A stretch of 32,207 nucleotides of DNA from Candidatus Rokuibacteriota bacterium (GCA_016188005.1 JACPIQ010000041.1:1-32207), one strand, 5' to 3'. Counted from the stretch's first letter, positions 7,491 to 17,252 are shown. Numbers and translations: made by a program. The notes: generated from the letters alone by a model not told the origin.

Positions 7491-8944
7491 TACAGGCCGT
7501 ATTCGGGCCAGCGGCGGGTGACGAGGGTGCGAATTTCCTCGCTCATGACGATCTCGTCGGGCCAGGGCTGGCCGATGTCGTCCATGGCACTCTTCTCGGT
7601 GGCGTCCACGCCGAGCTTGCCGCCGAAGCGGTGGCGGAGGGCGGCGTGGTCGAGGTCGTCCGTGGGGCCCTCGATGACCACGAGGTCGCGCCGAGGGTCG
7701 ATGTTGCCCGTGGCCCGCCAGGCCACCTCCGAGAGATCATGGACGTTGACGGTGTCGGACACGACCACGATGGTCTTGGCGAGCATCATGAGCCCGAGCC
7801 CCCAGAGGGCGTACATCACCTTGCGCGCCTGCCCCGGATAGCGCTTGCGGATGGAGACGATGACCAGGTTGTGGAAGACGCCCGCGGCCGGCATGTTCAT
7901 GTCCACGACCTCGGGAAGCAGCAGGCGGATGATGGGCAGGAAGATCCGCTCCGTGGCCTTACCCAGCCAGTAGTCCTCCTGCGGCGGGCGGCCGACGATG
8001 GTCGTGGGGTAGATGGGGTGCTTGCGCCGTGTCACCGCCGTCAGGTGGAACACCGGGTACTCACGGGCCAGCGAGTAGTAGCCGGTGTGATCGCCGAAGG
8101 GGCCTTCCACGCGGCGCTCGGCCGGGTCCACGTAGCCCTCCAGCACGACCTCGGCCCCGGCCGGGACCTCGAGGTCCACGGTCTTGCAGGCCACCATGGG
8201 CACCCCGGCGCCGCGGAGCCACCCCGCGAAGACCATCTCGTCGATGCCCGGCGGCAGCGGGGCGGAGGCCGCGTAGATGGCGGCGGGGTCCCCGCCCAGC
8301 GCGACGGCCACCTCCATGCGGCTCCGCGACTGCTCCTCCGCCACGCGGTGGTGCTCGGCCGAGCCCTTGTGGACCTGCCAGTGCATGCCGAGCGTGCGGT
8401 CGTCGTACACCTGCAGGCGGTACATGCCCACGTTGCGTGCGCCCGCGACGGGATCGCGGGTGATGACCATCGGCAGCGTGATGTAACGGCCGGCGTCCCC
8501 CGGCCAGCAGCGGAGGATCGGCAGCTCCGCGAGGCTCGGCGCCGCGGTCTCCACCACTTCCTGGCAGGGCGCCGATCGCACGCGCCTGGGCCCGGCCTTG
8601 GCGAGATCGAAGAGGTCGCCGAGCTTGCGCAGCTTCTCGAAGAGGGTGCCGGGCATCTTGAGGTCCAGGAGGTGCGCCACGCGGGCGGAGAGATCGTCGA
8701 GACGCTCCACGCCCAGCGCCGCGGCCATGCGCCCCGGAGCGCCGAAGGCGTTGATGAGGACGGGCGTGGAGAAGCCCTCGACGCGCTCGAAGAGCAGCGC
8801 CACGTTCCGCTCCGCGGGGCCTCGCGAGATCCGGTCGGCGATCTCCGTGATCTCGAGGTCGCGCGTGACGGGGGCCGCCACGCGCCGGAGCTGTCCCCGG
8901 CCTTCCAGATGCGCGATGAACTCGCGGAGGTCGGCGAACGGCAC
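7490..8944 (-). CDS. ubiD: UbiD-family prenylated-FMN decarboxylase (MqnL-like)
   Basis: Removes the carboxyl group from the prenylated aromatic quinone precursor using prenylated FMN. 484 residues, normal for the family. The signature EGPFGDHTGYY at 280-290 carries the catalytic acidic residues. PTTIVGRPPQEDYWLGKATERIFLP is likewise a conserved UbiD block, shown here only in part: PQEDYWLGKATERIFLP. The GTG start at 8944 opens MPFADLREFIAHLE, a typical UbiD N-terminus, 10 bp after the permease stop. Its neighbours point to the menaquinone pathway. The flavin prenyltransferase UbiX that it needs is not in the window. Confidence 0.93.
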   Translation of the reverse strand: MPFADLREFIAHLEGRGQLRRVAAPVTRDLEITEIADRISRGPAERNVALLFERVEGFSTPVLINAFGAPGRMAAALGVERLDDLSARVAHLLDLKMPGTLFEKLRKLGDLFDLAKAGPRRVRSAPCQEVVETAAPSLAELPILRCWPGDAGRYITLPMVITRDPVAGARNVGMYRLQVYDDRTLGMHWQVHKGSAEHHRVAEEQSRSRMEVAVALGGDPAAIYAASAPLPPGIDEMVFAGWLRGAGVPMVACKTVDLEVPAGAEVVLEGYVDPAERRVEGPFGDHTGYYSLAREYPVFHLTAVTRRKHPIYPTTIVGRPPQEDYWLGKATERIFLPIIRLLLPEVVDMNMPAAGVFHNLVIVSIRKRYPGQARKVMYALWGLGLMMLAKTIVVVSDTVNVHDLSEVAWRATGNIDPRRDLVVIEGPTDDLDHAALRHRFGGKLGVDATEKSAMDDIGQPWPDEIVMSEEIRTLVTRRWPEYGL

Positions 8945-8954
8945 AGCCGGCGCC

Positions 8955-9464
8955 TCACTCGTGGTAGTACAGCTTCACGAGCAGGCCGGCGATGACGGGG
9001 AAGGACAGGCTCGGTACGACGCGGGCGAAGACGAAGTGCCAGCCCATGAGCGGCGCTTCCCAGGCGATGATGCGCTGCAAGCCGAACAGCGACCAGGCGG
9101 TCATGTAGGCCACGAGCGGTCCGAGCGCCACCCCCGAGTTGGCCAGCACCACGAGGAGCGGCATGCTCACCATGGGCCCGCCCGGGGTGATCATGCCGGC
9201 GAGCGTGGCCATCAGGATGGCCGTGAGCCCCGACTGGCGCCCGAAGTAGCGGGCGACGGTCTCGTGCGGGATCACCACCTGTAGCATCCCGGCGAGGATC
9301 AGCGCGGGGACCAGCCGCGGCAGCAAGAACCACAGCAGCGACAGTCCCGTCCGTGCCCCGATCCACGGCAGACCCGGGTCCTTCCAGTACGCCACGGCCG
9401 CGAAGAGCAGGGCGAGCAAGATCAGGATGAGCGCGGAGAGATCGAACAGCGGGGCTCGCGGCAT
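8955..9464 (-). CDS. Half-size membrane permease, DUF318/ArsP-like
   Basis: 169 residues with about five hydrophobic segments (roughly 10-28, 45-65, 82-105, 112-128 and 142-165). The stretch GMITPGGPMVSMPLLVVL resembles the TPGGP motif of DUF318 (ArsP_1) permeases, which are normally about twice this length, so this may work as a dimer. The substrate cannot be told from sequence. It is the first gene of the minus-strand run and ends 10 bp before ubiD, so it is likely co-transcribed with the menaquinone genes. The ATG at 9464 starts MPRAPLFDLSAL; the frame continues upstream only as antisense of the sensor kinase. Confidence 0.75.
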   Translation of the reverse strand: MPRAPLFDLSALILILLALLFAAVAYWKDPGLPWIGARTGLSLLWFLLPRLVPALILAGMLQVVIPHETVARYFGRQSGLTAILMATLAGMITPGGPMVSMPLLVVLANSGVALGPLVAYMTAWSLFGLQRIIAWEAPLMGWHFVFARVVPSLSFPVIAGLLVKLYYHE

Positions 9465-9471
9465 GAAAGGG

Positions 9472-9494
9472 ATTATACGCCAATGAGCTATACT
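9472..9494. promoter_or_regulatory. Divergent promoter region with two -10-like boxes
   Basis: On the minus strand a perfect TATAAT (9477-9472) ends 7 bp before the permease ATG, so the transcript would begin at or near the start codon (leaderless or nearly so). On the plus strand TATACT (9489-9494) lies 31 bp before the kinase ATG. No convincing -35 box is seen for either. The position between divergent genes supports promoter function; the exact start sites are inferred. Confidence 0.5.
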
Positions 9495-9500
9495 GGCCGC

Positions 9501-9518
9501 GGCGGCGTTCGCGCCGCC
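9501..9518 (+). other. GC-rich hairpin in the kinase leader
   Basis: GGCGGCG-TTCG-CGCCGCC forms a perfect 7-bp stem with a TTCG loop. It ends 7 bp before the kinase ATG, where a ribosome binding site would be expected, and no Shine-Dalgarno is seen. It would lie at the very 5' end of a transcript from the TATACT box. It may limit translation, or may be a chance product of high GC. Confidence 0.55.
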
Positions 9519-9525
9519 TTCGCGT

Positions 9526-12500
9526 ATGCACTGGACCATCCAACGGAAGCTCACGGCGCTGGTGCTGGTGGTCCTCCTCCCGCTGCTCGCGGGCGTTCTC
9601 CTGGAGTTCCGGGGGGAAACCTGGGTGGCGCGCGAACGCGCCCAGGAGGAGCTGCTCGCGACGGCGCAGAGCGTAGCGCGCCAGCTCGATGCGGTGCTGA
9701 GCGGACAGATCGAGAACCTCGACGCGCTGGTGACGCTGCGGGGGATCGAGCGCCTCGAGGATGGTGACCTGGCCGCCTTTGCCTCCCGGGTGCGCGTGGC
9801 CCATCCCTTCGTCCGCGAGCTGTTCACCGCCGGCGCCGACGGGCGCCTCCTCGCTGTGAGCGGCTCGCGCGCCGTCGGGGCGACGCCGTCCGTCGCCGAC
9901 CGGGCCGACTTCCGCGCGGTGATGCAGGCGCGGGCGCCGCGCGTGGGCGGACCCCAGCCCGGGGTCACCGATCCGCGGCTGGCCGTGCCCATCCTCGTGC
10001 CTGCCCTGGACAGGCAGGGCACCTCGCTGGGCGTGGCCGTCGCCGAGATCGACCTGGCGGCGCTGTCGGCCTTTCTCGAGGGCGCGCCACGCGGACAGCG
10101 GGGCGAGGTCGCCGTGCTCACGGCGGCCGGCACCGTCGTCGCCCGGACCGGCGCGGAGCCGCGACAGCTCGGCCGGCCCCTGTCCTCGGAGCCCGCGTCG
10201 CTGGCCCTGATCCGCCAGGGCAACGGGGTGGCCGAGTGGCGCTGGGAGGACGGCCAGACGCGGCTGGCCGGGGCTGCCGCGATGCCGCGGACAGCCTGGG
10301 TGGTCGTGGCCACCATGGCCTCGGAGCTGACTTCCGCGGCGGGCGGCGCGCGCCTGCTCAGCGATCTGCGCTGGGTCGCGCTCGTCACGCTGCTGGCGCT
10401 CCTCGCCGCCTCGGTGATCAGCCGGCGGATGAACCGCTCGGTCCAGGCGCTCATCGCCGGCGCCCGGGGCCTCGCGGAGGGCGAGGGAGCCCCCATCGTG
10501 GTGCCGACGCGCGACGAGCTCGCCGAGCTGGCGGAGCGCTTCAACCGGTCCGTCGACACGCGACGGGCGGCGCGGGCCGCCCTCGAGGCGCGGCAGCGGG
10601 GGGTCGAGGCGCTCGCCGAGGTGAACCTGGGGCTGTCGCGCCAGCTGGAGCTCGAGCCGCTGCTGAAGCAGGTCACCGACGCGCTGGCCCGCCTCACCGG
10701 GGCCCGGAACGTGGTCCTCTGGGGCGTGGAGGACCGGGTCCGCCGGCTCGTCCGCCGCGCCTGCACCTGCGACGCCGCGATCTCACTGGAGGGCTTCCCG
10801 GAGAGCCTCGCCTTCGGCGAGGGCGCCACCGGCTGGATCGCCGACAATCGCCGGCCGCTCGTGGTCGACGACGTCACCGGCGACGCCCGCATGTACGCCG
10901 TGCCGTGGGCGCGCGCCCACGGGCTCCTCGTCTTCGCCGGTGTGCCCGTGCTCGCGGCGGACGAGCTGGTCGGAGTGTTGACCCTCAACCTCGATCGCGG
11001 TCACGTCGTGGACGATGACGAGCGGGCGCTGCTCGTATCCTTTGCCTCGCAGGCCGCCGTGGCCCTGCGCAACGCCCAGATATTCGCGCGGACCGAGGCC
11101 CGGCGACGCATGGCCGAGACCCTCGCCGATCTGGGCCGGACCCTGGCGCAGGCCCTGGACCCTGACGTCGTGGCCCGCCAGGTCGTCGACCACGTGCGCG
11201 GGCTCCTGCGGGTGCACTCCTCGGCCCTGTTCCAGCTCGATCCCCAGTCGGGTGATCTCGTGGCGCTGGCCGTCACGGGGGAGGTGGGCCCGACCCTCTG
11301 CCCGGGCTTGGTCTTTCCCCGCGGCATGGGGGCCGCCGGGCTCGCCGTGCAGTCGGGCCTGCCCGTCGTGTCCCGCAATGTCCTCACCGATGCGCGCATC
11401 ACGCTCAACTCGGAGATGCGCGAGGCCATCGAGCGCTCGGCTCACCGGGCGGTGCTCACCGTGCCGCTCACCGCCCGGGGCACGGTCGTCGGGGCGCTCT
11501 CCGTGGGGGACCGCGAGGACCGGGAGTTCGACGCCGAGGAGATCGGACTCCTCCAGGCCTTCGCCGACGCGGCGGCCCTGGCGCTGGACAACGCCCGGCT
11601 CCACGAGCAGACGCGACAGCGGCTGCGCCACCTGGACTCGCTCCGCGAGGTGGTCGAGCAGATCCTCGAGCCGCTGAGTCTCGAGGACCGGCTCAACGTG
11701 ATCACGCGGAACGCGGCGGAGCTGGTCGGGGGCGACCGCGCCACGCTGGCCCTCATGGCGCCGGCGGGTGACGGGCTCGAGGTTCGCGCAGGCTACAAGC
11801 TCTTCCAGGGCGAGCTCGGGTCGCAGGTCGCGCTGGGGCAGGGGGGGCTCGGGGTGGCCGCTGACACGCGCGAAGGCGTCCTCGTCACCGACTACCAGGG
11901 CTGGCCGCATCGCAGCCCGCTCCTGGTCGCCCGCCAGGGGGAGCATCCGATCCTGGGCGCCATCGCCTATCCGCTCCTCGTCCGGGACCAGGTCATCGGC
12001 GCGCTGTCGGTGGGCACCTGCACCCCCGGCAAGCGCTTCTCCGCGGCCGACGTCGACCGGCTCGCGAGTCTCGCCGGGCCCGCCGCACTGGCCATCGAGC
12101 ACAGCCGCCTCTACCAGGAGCTCGAGGCGAGACTCTCCCAGCTCCAGGAGACCCAGGCGCAGCTCGTCCAGGCTGCCAAGCTCTCCGCCGTGGGCCAGCT
12201 CGTGTCCGGCGTGGCGCACGAGCTGAACAACCCGCTCTCGGTGGTCATGGGCCACAGCCAGCTTCTCCTCTCGAAGGAGCTGCCGCCCGCGCTCCGCCGT
12301 CCCCTGGAGCAGATCCTCGCCCAGGGGGCGCGCATGGCGAAGATCGTGCAGGGGCTGCTCCTCTTCTCCCGCCAGCGGAAGCGGACCCACGAGGCCGTGT
12401 CGCTGCCCCGGATCATCGAGCAGACACTGGCGCTGCGTGCCGACCAGCTCCGCCTGTCGGGGATCCGCGTCGAGGTCGAGCATGCCGCGGACCTGCCGCC

Positions 12501-13272
12501 GGCGGCGGGCGATGCCCACCAGCTCCAGCAGGTGTTCCTCAACCTCCTGCTCAACGCGGAGCAGGCCATCGCCGGCCCCGGCGGCGGCGACCGCATCAGC
12601 ATCCGGAGCTGGGCGGAGGTCGAGCGGGGCAAGCCGCGTGTGCGCGTGGAGGTGAGCGACAACGGCCCGGGGATCCCCCCCGACGTCCTCCCACGGATCT
12701 TCGACCCGTTCTTCACGACCAAGGCCGTGGGCAAGGGCACGGGGCTCGGCCTCAGCGTCTCCTACGGCATCATCGAGCAGCACGGCGGCCGGCTCATCGC
12801 CGAGAGCCGGCCGGGTCACACGGTGTTCACCGTCGAGCTGCCCGCGATGGCGGAGGCGGCCGCGGCGGCCCCGGCGCCGCCGGCGCCACCCCCGCGGGCG
12901 GCGGGCCTGGGGCGCCGCGCGCTCGTGGTGGACGACGAGCCCTTCATCGTGGACTTCCTGACCGCCCTGCTCCAGGAGAGCGGCTGGGAGGTGGACGCCT
13001 GTGGCGGCGGCCGGGCCGCGCTCGAGTGCGTGCGGCACGGCCGCTACGACCTGGTCATCTCCGACATGCGCATGGCCGAGGGCACGGGCGAGGAGCTCTA
13101 CCGGGCCGTCGCCGTCCAGCGGCGCGAGCTGGCGCGGCGCTTCCTCTTCATCACGGGGGACACGGCGAATCCGCAGGTGTGGAAGTTCCTGGAGGAGGTG
13201 GGCGTGCCGGTTCTCGCGAAACCGTTCAGCGCGGATGCGCTGCTCCGCGCGGTGCAGCAGCTGACCGCTTGA
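9526..13272 (+). CDS. Membrane hybrid sensor histidine kinase with three GAF domains and receiver
   Basis: 1248 residues. In order: TM1 (about 9-25); a periplasmic double-Cache-like sensor (about 30-280, with a [12 protein letters not shown] segment); TM2 (about 283-301); a HAMP linker; three GAF-like domains (about 365-515, 530-690 and 705-865); a short coiled coil; a HisKA dimerisation helix with phospho-acceptor H898 in [10 protein letters not shown]; and the HATPase N-box near 1000, DNGPGIP near 1045 and [13 protein letters not shown] near 1069. An Ala/Pro linker (about 1110-1125) leads to a receiver domain with D1180 in DLVISDMRM. No DNA-binding output domain is present, so the signal must pass to another protein. 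The signal is unknown; GAF domains bind small ligands or cofactors. HU follows 31 bp downstream and may be co-transcribed. Confidence 0.93.
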   Translation: MHWTIQRKLTALVLVVLLPLLAGVLLEFRGETWVARERAQEELLATAQSVARQLDAVLSGQIENLDALVTLRGIERLEDGDLAAFASRVRVAHPFVRELFTAGADGRLLAVSGSRAVGATPSVADRADFRAVMQARAPRVGGPQPGVTDPRLAVPILVPALDRQGTSLGVAVAEIDLAALSAFLEGAPRGQRGEVAVLTAAGTVVARTGAEPRQLGRPLSSEPASLALIRQGNGVAEWRWEDGQTRLAGAAAMPRTAWVVVATMASELTSAAGGARLLSDLRWVALVTLLALLAASVISRRMNRSVQALIAGARGLAEGEGAPIVVPTRDELAELAERFNRSVDTRRAARAALEARQRGVEALAEVNLGLSRQLELEPLLKQVTDALARLTGARNVVLWGVEDRVRRLVRRACTCDAAISLEGFPESLAFGEGATGWIADNRRPLVVDDVTGDARMYAVPWARAHGLLVFAGVPVLAADELVGVLTLNLDRGHVVDDDERALLVSFASQAAVALRNAQIFARTEARRRMAETLADLGRTLAQALDPDVVARQVVDHVRGLLRVHSSALFQLDPQSGDLVALAVTGEVGPTLCPGLVFPRGMGAAGLAVQSGLPVVSRNVLTDARITLNSEMREAIERSAHRAVLTVPLTARGTVVGALSVGDREDREFDAEEIGLLQAFADAAALALDNARLHEQTRQRLRHLDSLREVVEQILEPLSLEDRLNVITRNAAELVGGDRATLALMAPAGDGLEVRAGYKLFQGELGSQVALGQGGLGVAADTREGVLVTDYQGWPHRSPLLVARQGEHPILGAIAYPLLVRDQVIGALSVGTCTPGKRFSAADVDRLASLAGPAALAIEHSRLYQELEARLSQLQETQAQLVQAAKLSAVGQLVSGVAHELNNPLSVVMGHSQLLLSKELPPALRRPLEQILAQGARMAKIVQGLLLFSRQRKRTHEAVSLPRIIEQTLALRADQLRLSGIRVEVEHAADLPPAAGDAHQLQQVFLNLLLNAEQAIAGPGGGDRISIRSWAEVERGKPRVRVEVSDNGPGIPPDVLPRIFDPFFTTKAVGKGTGLGLSVSYGIIEQHGGRLIAESRPGHTVFTVELPAMAEAAAAAPAPPAPPPRAAGLGRRALVVDDEPFIVDFLTALLQESGWEVDACGGGRAALECVRHGRYDLVISDMRMAEGTGEELYRAVAVQRRELARRFLFITGDTANPQVWKFLEEVGVPVLAKPFSADALLRAVQQLTA

Positions 13273-13303
13273 CTTCGGCCACTCCGCTCGCGTAGATGAG
13301 GGA

Positions 13304-13576
13304 ATGACCAAATCGGAGCTGGTCGCGGTCATGGCGAAGGCCTCGGGCGGGACCAAGGTATCCTCGGAGCGGGCGCTCAACGCCTTTCTCGACACCGTCT
13401 TCGAGTCGCTCAAGAAGGGCCGGCGCGTCACCCTCGGCGGATTCGGCACGTTCATGGTCAGTCGGCGGGCCGAGCGCGACGGACGCAACCCCCGCACCGG
13501 CAAGGTCATCAAGATCCCGGCCGCCAGGGTCCCGCGCTTCAAGCCCAGTCGCGCCCTCAAGGCCGCAGTCCTCTAG
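13304..13576 (+). CDS. HU-family DNA-binding protein
   Basis: 90-residue nucleoid protein that bends DNA. It has the full HU/IHF layout: MTKSELVAVMAKASGG helix, VTLGGFGTF turn, and the DNA-inserting arm GRNPRTGKVIKIPAARVPRF ending in KPSRALKAAV. It lies 31 bp after the kinase gene on the same strand. GAGGGA stands very close to the ATG, giving a short SD spacing. HU or IHF often assists tyrosine-recombinase integration, and the adjacent tRNA is such a site, but that link is only positional. Confidence 0.95.
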   Translation: MTKSELVAVMAKASGGTKVSSERALNAFLDTVFESLKKGRRVTLGGFGTFMVSRRAERDGRNPRTGKVIKIPAARVPRFKPSRALKAAVL

Positions 13577-13648
13577 GCCCGGACGGGGGTTGTCGCCGCC
13601 TGACTCGCGGGCTCTCGCCTGCGGGCGCCCGGTGGCAGGGTCGTCGCC

Positions 13649-13678
13649 TTGACAGGGCGCGAGACCGCCACGTAGAAT
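13649..13678 (+). promoter_or_regulatory. Sigma70-type promoter for the tRNA pair
   Basis: TTGACA (13649-13654), an 18-bp spacer and TAGAAT (13673-13678) lie 10 bp upstream of tRNA-Gln. The consensus -35, near-consensus -10 and spacing make this the clearest promoter in the window. The spacer from HU (13577-13648) contains no gene. Confidence 0.85.
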
Positions 13679-13688
13679 GGCGGCGCGT

Positions 13689-13762
13689 TGGGGGATCGTC
13701 TAGTGGTAGGACGCGTGGCTCTGGACCACGTAGCGGGGGTTCGAATCCTCCTCCCCCAGCCA
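13689..13762 (+). tRNA. tRNA-Gln (anticodon CTG)
   Basis: A cloverleaf folds by eye. The acceptor stem TGGGGGA pairs with TCCCCCA, and the anticodon stem CGTGG/CCACG encloses loop CTCTGGA with anticodon CTG. The T arm is GGGGG-TTCGAAT-CCTCC. Discriminator G and an encoded CCA (13760-13762) follow. The D arm contains GTCTAGTGGTAGGAC. Reads CAG codons. Confidence 0.96.
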
Positions 13763-13783
13763 CTTTCGCTGCCCCGCCGTCGC

Positions 13784-13859
13784 GGCCCCATCGTCTAGAG
13801 GCCCAGGACACGGCCCTCTCAAGGCTGAAACACGGGTTCGAATCCCGTTGGGGCCACCA
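13784..13859 (+). tRNA. tRNA-Glu (anticodon CTC), island attachment site
   Basis: The acceptor GGCCCCA pairs with TGGGGCC. The anticodon stem CGGCC/GGCTG encloses loop CTCTCAA (anticodon CTC, reads GAG). The T arm is ACGGG-TTCGAAT-CCCGT. Discriminator A and encoded CCA end at 13859. It lies 21 bp after tRNA-Gln and is probably co-transcribed. Its 3' 44 bp are duplicated at 30123-30166, as expected when an integrase uses the gene as attB and leaves the tRNA intact. Confidence 0.96.
13816..13859 (+). repeat. attL-like copy of the 44-bp tRNA-Glu repeat
   Basis: The 3' part of tRNA-Glu, from the anticodon loop (CTCTCAAGG) to the CCA, is identical base for base to 30123-30166. Together the pair bounds the island. 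Confidence 0.9.
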
Positions 13860-13906
13860 CACCACGACGCGCACTTACGGGGCGCTCGTGTCTCCGTCGC
13901 CCCGCG

Positions 13907-13926
13907 CCGGTGCCGAAATAGTGCCA
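13907..13926 (+). repeat. Left subterminal 20-bp island repeat
   Basis: CCGGTGCCGAAATAGTGCCA lies 48 bp inside the left island end and recurs in the same orientation at 29980-29999. It may be an arm-type integrase site or the end of a nested element. The spacer 13860-14006 contains no gene. Confidence 0.75.
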
Positions 13927-14006
13927 TTCGGCCCCGAGCGCGAGGTGCGGTGCCATCGTTCCCCTCCAAGCGTGACGGCGCTGGCTGTTGGAGGCTTTCC
14001 AGGCCC

Positions 14007-15362
14007 TCATGGCTCCGCTCGCGCCGCCCAGCGGTGCCGCGCCCGATCGAGGAACGACGGCGCGTCGCTCGGGCCCTGGCCGGCGGCGAGCCGCTCGAAG
14101 CCGGCCATGAAGCCGACCTTTCGATGGTGCGCCTGACGCACCTCCGCGACGAGCGCCGCCCACTCGCGATGGAGGTCGGAGCGCTCGTAGCAGCGCTTCG
14201 CGTTCTCGAAGTGCGAGAGCGCCGCTTCGTAGTACTTGCTCTTCTTCGCCTTGAGGATGCGTATGCCCAGCGCCCGGTAGACCCTGGCCGCCACGTCCGG
14301 GTGCGCCTTCGCGAGGCGCCTGGCGGCGGGCTCGGTCCGGTGATGGCTGAGCTCCTCGATCTCTGGATCGGTTGCCGCGCGCAGGCGTCTCACGAGACGC
14401 GCGACCTCCCGGGTCTCGAGCCAGAGTTCGATGAGCGACCCGAGGTCAGCGCGCTCCGCCGCGTCCATCGCCTTCGCGTGCCACGCTGCGCGCTCGGCCT
14501 TCGGCACGAAGCGCATGAGATCGCCGTAGCTGAACGTGCTCGGACCCTCGCGGAACGCGGCCCAGGCGTCCTCGAGCGCGTCGCGCTGCCGGCCGAGCTT
14601 CGTGAGCAGCTCGCGCTTCAGCGTCACGAGGTCGTGCCCGGCCATCGAGCCGTGTGGGTGCGTCTTCTCCAGCGCGAGACCGCGATCCACCCAGGCGAGC
14701 GCCTCGTCCCGCCGGCGGCGCGTCGTGAGCATGGCGGCGACCGCGAGGCAGTCCTGGGCCGAGAGCTCCGTCTGCTCGCACAGCGCGACGTAGGCCCGCA
14801 CATCGCGCTGCCTGGCGTAGATCGCGCGCAGGATGTCGCCCCGGCGGCGGCGCGAGTACGCGGGGTCGCGCCGGGGCGCGCCATCGGACGCCTCCTCGAC
14901 GGCATCCGTCGCCTCGAAGCGGGCCTTCACCTGTCGCTCGAAGGCGGCGAGGCCGTCCTTGCTCATCACCGTCACGGCATCGCGCTCAAGAGTGTACGCG
15001 AAGCCGTAGGGGTCGGTCTCCATGCGCCCGAGCAGCAGTCTCGCGGTCTCGTCGGCATCCGAGCTTGCCGCCTGGCGGGCCCTGATCCAGCCGCAGTAGA
15101 GGCGCACCACGAACATCGAGAAATTGCCGCCCGAGTCGTCGAGCTCCTCGGCCTTCTCGTAGCAGCCGGCGAGGAAGGTCTCGTAGAGGCCCACGGCTCG
15201 CCCGGCGGCGGTACGGACAAGCGCGTCGAGCTGACCCGCGATCTCCTCGAGGCTCGAGACGAAGTCCCAGCCTGCCCTGTACGCGATGAACCGTCCTGGC
15301 TGGAGCGCGACCTCGATCGCTGCCTCCAGCGGGTCTCGTCGTCCAGGTCTTCGCGTCGTCAT
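14007..15362 (-). CDS. Helical-repeat protein, DUF6880-like
   Basis: 451 residues, almost all helical by composition and rich in Ala, Arg and Glu, with TPR-like pairs in the second half (for example DEALAWVDRGLALEKTHP and YYEAALSHFENAKRCYERSD). No catalytic motif, signal peptide or membrane segment is visible. The order of blocks in the N-terminal half (FVSSLEEIAGQLDALV, then CYEKAEELDDSGGNFSMF, then DPYGFAYTLERDAV) resembles what I remember of DUF6880, whose role is unknown. The ATG at 15362 has GGGGA 8 nt upstream and is preferred to 15431. It lies about 100 bp after a frameshifted helical-repeat gene on the same strand and is the leftmost island gene. Confidence 0.7.
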   Translation of the reverse strand: MTTRRPGRRDPLEAAIEVALQPGRFIAYRAGWDFVSSLEEIAGQLDALVRTAAGRAVGLYETFLAGCYEKAEELDDSGGNFSMFVVRLYCGWIRARQAASSDADETARLLLGRMETDPYGFAYTLERDAVTVMSKDGLAAFERQVKARFEATDAVEEASDGAPRRDPAYSRRRRGDILRAIYARQRDVRAYVALCEQTELSAQDCLAVAAMLTTRRRRDEALAWVDRGLALEKTHPHGSMAGHDLVTLKRELLTKLGRQRDALEDAWAAFREGPSTFSYGDLMRFVPKAERAAWHAKAMDAAERADLGSLIELWLETREVARLVRRLRAATDPEIEELSHHRTEPAARRLAKAHPDVAARVYRALGIRILKAKKSKYYEAALSHFENAKRCYERSDLHREWAALVAEVRQAHHRKVGFMAGFERLAAGQGPSDAPSFLDRARHRWAARAEP

Positions 15363-15462
15363 CGTGCGGTCCCCAGCTCGTCTGCTGTGCGGGGACTGTG
15401 CTGCACGCCCTCGGGTCGGTAAGGAGGCCACGCGCCAGGAGCCGCGCCGTCTTGCGGGCCGC

Positions 15463-17252
15463 TCACAGCGGCAGTTGCTTTCTGCTGATGGCCAGCCAGA
15501 GGTTCTTCCGGCGGGCGTGGGGCCCGGCCCACCCTCGCACCACCCGCCGGTACGCCGCGGGGTCCAGCTCGAAGACCGCGGCGAGCCACTCGGCGCAGTC
15601 GTTGTAGTTCGACCCGGTGGCGTTCGCGGGGTCCGGCACCAGACTCGCCGCGTGGCGCCGCCAGAAATCGAGCACGTCCGCGAAAAGATCCGCGACTCCC
15701 AGGCGCTCGACCCACCGGCGCCGTGATGCAGTCACGGCCGGCTCGCCGGGCCATCCCGTGGACAGCAGGCGATGGAGCGTGGGCGAGGCCCGGCGCAGCG
15801 AGGAGCGGCGGTCGAGGTCCAGCGTCAGCGTTCCGAGCGCGTTCCGCGACTGCTGGAGCGCGGCCGGCGCGCGCCCCGTGTCCTCGAGCCACCGCCGCAC
15901 GGCCCGGCGGAACGACGGCGCGCCATCCGCCCGCGCGCGGGCGGCGTCCACCAGCGCATGGACCCAGACCGAGCCCGGCGACTGACGCCCTCCGGCTTCT
16001 TGCTCGAGGGTCGCCTCGACGATCAGCGACCGCCAATCGGCAAGAAGCCGGTCGCGCATGCTTGCGAACCGAGGTGACGGGACCCGCCGGAACGCCTCCA
16101 GGGCAGCGTCGCCGTCCGCCCACCGCCGGCCGAGGGTGACCTGGAGTTCGAGCGCGCAGGCCAGCTCGTCCTGGCCGAGTCCCGTGGCGACCTTCCGCCA
16201 ACTCTCGAGGAGACGGAACAGCCCGGCAGGCCGATCGCTCCAGTACCGCAGGACAGGATGGGAGATGAGCAGTGTCCCCCGCGGGTCCCAGGCCTCCCCG
16301 GGCTTGAGGCGCAGGAGCGCGCGCACGGCGTCCTCGATGAGGGGCCACGCCTGGTCGAACTTCTTCCCGCGAAGGCAATCCGCGACCAAGGGGAGCGCGA
16401 GCTCCCAGTCCTGCGCGATGTTCTCCCGGCTGTTCGCCTCGAAGAGGGCGGGGTCCCACCGCCCAATGGCTCGCGCTGCGGTGCGCGACGATGCCCTTCA
16501 GGACCACCTGCTGATCCGTATCGCCGAGCCCGAGGATGAACCGCGCGATCGTGTCGCCATCCAGGCTCACGATCCTGGCCGAAGCCTCCAGGGTCCGGAT
16601 CGCGTCGGCCAGCTCGGAGGCGCTGCGCCCGTCCCGCCGGCGCGCCCGCCATTCCCATTCCAGGAGACAGCCGGTCACCTCGGGGCCGAGGGGGCACCCG
16701 TCGCCGGACGACGGGTCCATCCACTCGGGCAGACCCGAACCGATCTCCGCGGAGATCCTTGATGGCGGTGAGGAAGCTGAACTCGGGCTCCCGGCCCTCG
16801 TCCATCACGCGTTCCAGGATCTTCCGCATCCTGGCCGCGATGGGTTCGAGATCCTGGGCCAGGCTGGACCCGTCCAGGTACGGCTCTTCCCAGTGGTGCT
16901 CGCGGACGACGTACCGGCCATCCTCGTCCCCCGACTCCGCGACGCAGGCCTCCCACTCGTCCCAGGTCTTCCCCCACTCCTCGTGGATCTTGGCGCTTCC
17001 CGGGGACGGCTCCGCTGCCGTGCGACTCCGCTCGCGGGAGACCAGCAGCCTGCCGAGCGTTCCGCCAGTCTCCTCGCCCAGCCGGGCGACGAGGCGTTCG
17101 CGCCCCCGGTCATCCAGCGCGAGGATCGCGCACGCGAGCACGCGCTGGATCTCCTCCTCCGATAGCCCGCGGGAGAGTCGCTCCAGCAGCGCTCGCTCCT
17201 CCGCGCGGTCAGCGTCCTGGCTGTTCCGGGTCCCCCGCGCTCTGGCCGTCAC
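15463..17252 (-). pseudogene. Helical-repeat protein of unknown function, two frameshifts
   Basis: Three consecutive open frames line up as one ancestral product of about 595 residues. Frame 1 runs from the GTG at 17252 to about 16755 (ends FSFLTAIKDL). Frame 2 runs from about 16755 to 16465 (GLPEWMDPSSGDGCPLGPEV through QQVVLKGIVAHR). Frame 3 runs from about 16460 to the stop at 15463 (RAIGRWDPALFEANSRENI through RKNLWLAISRKQLPL). Both shifts go the same way, as a single inserted base would cause. The GTG start has a strong AGGAGG 8-9 nt upstream. The product is hydrophilic and helical with no recognised enzyme motif. Either this is a decayed gene or two sequencing errors hide an intact one. 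Confidence 0.7.

Noticed and set aside
8955-10988. 677-codon minus-strand frame ending with the permease
   Set aside because: Only the last 169 codons look like protein; the rest is Ser/Arg-rich antisense of the kinase gene.
10783-13560. 925-codon minus-strand frame opposite the sensor kinase
   Set aside because: Antisense shadow; the plus strand encodes clear kinase, GAF and receiver motifs in this stretch.
13557-13874. Small minus-strand frame reading WWPQRDSNPCFSLERA across the tRNAs
   Set aside because: This is the well-known artefact of translating the antisense of tRNA-Glu. The similar reading at 30068-30499 comes from the duplicated tRNA fragment.
15463-17252. Programmed ribosomal frameshifting
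   Set aside because: Two separate shifts without a slippery heptamer or downstream structure are better explained by mutation or sequencing error.
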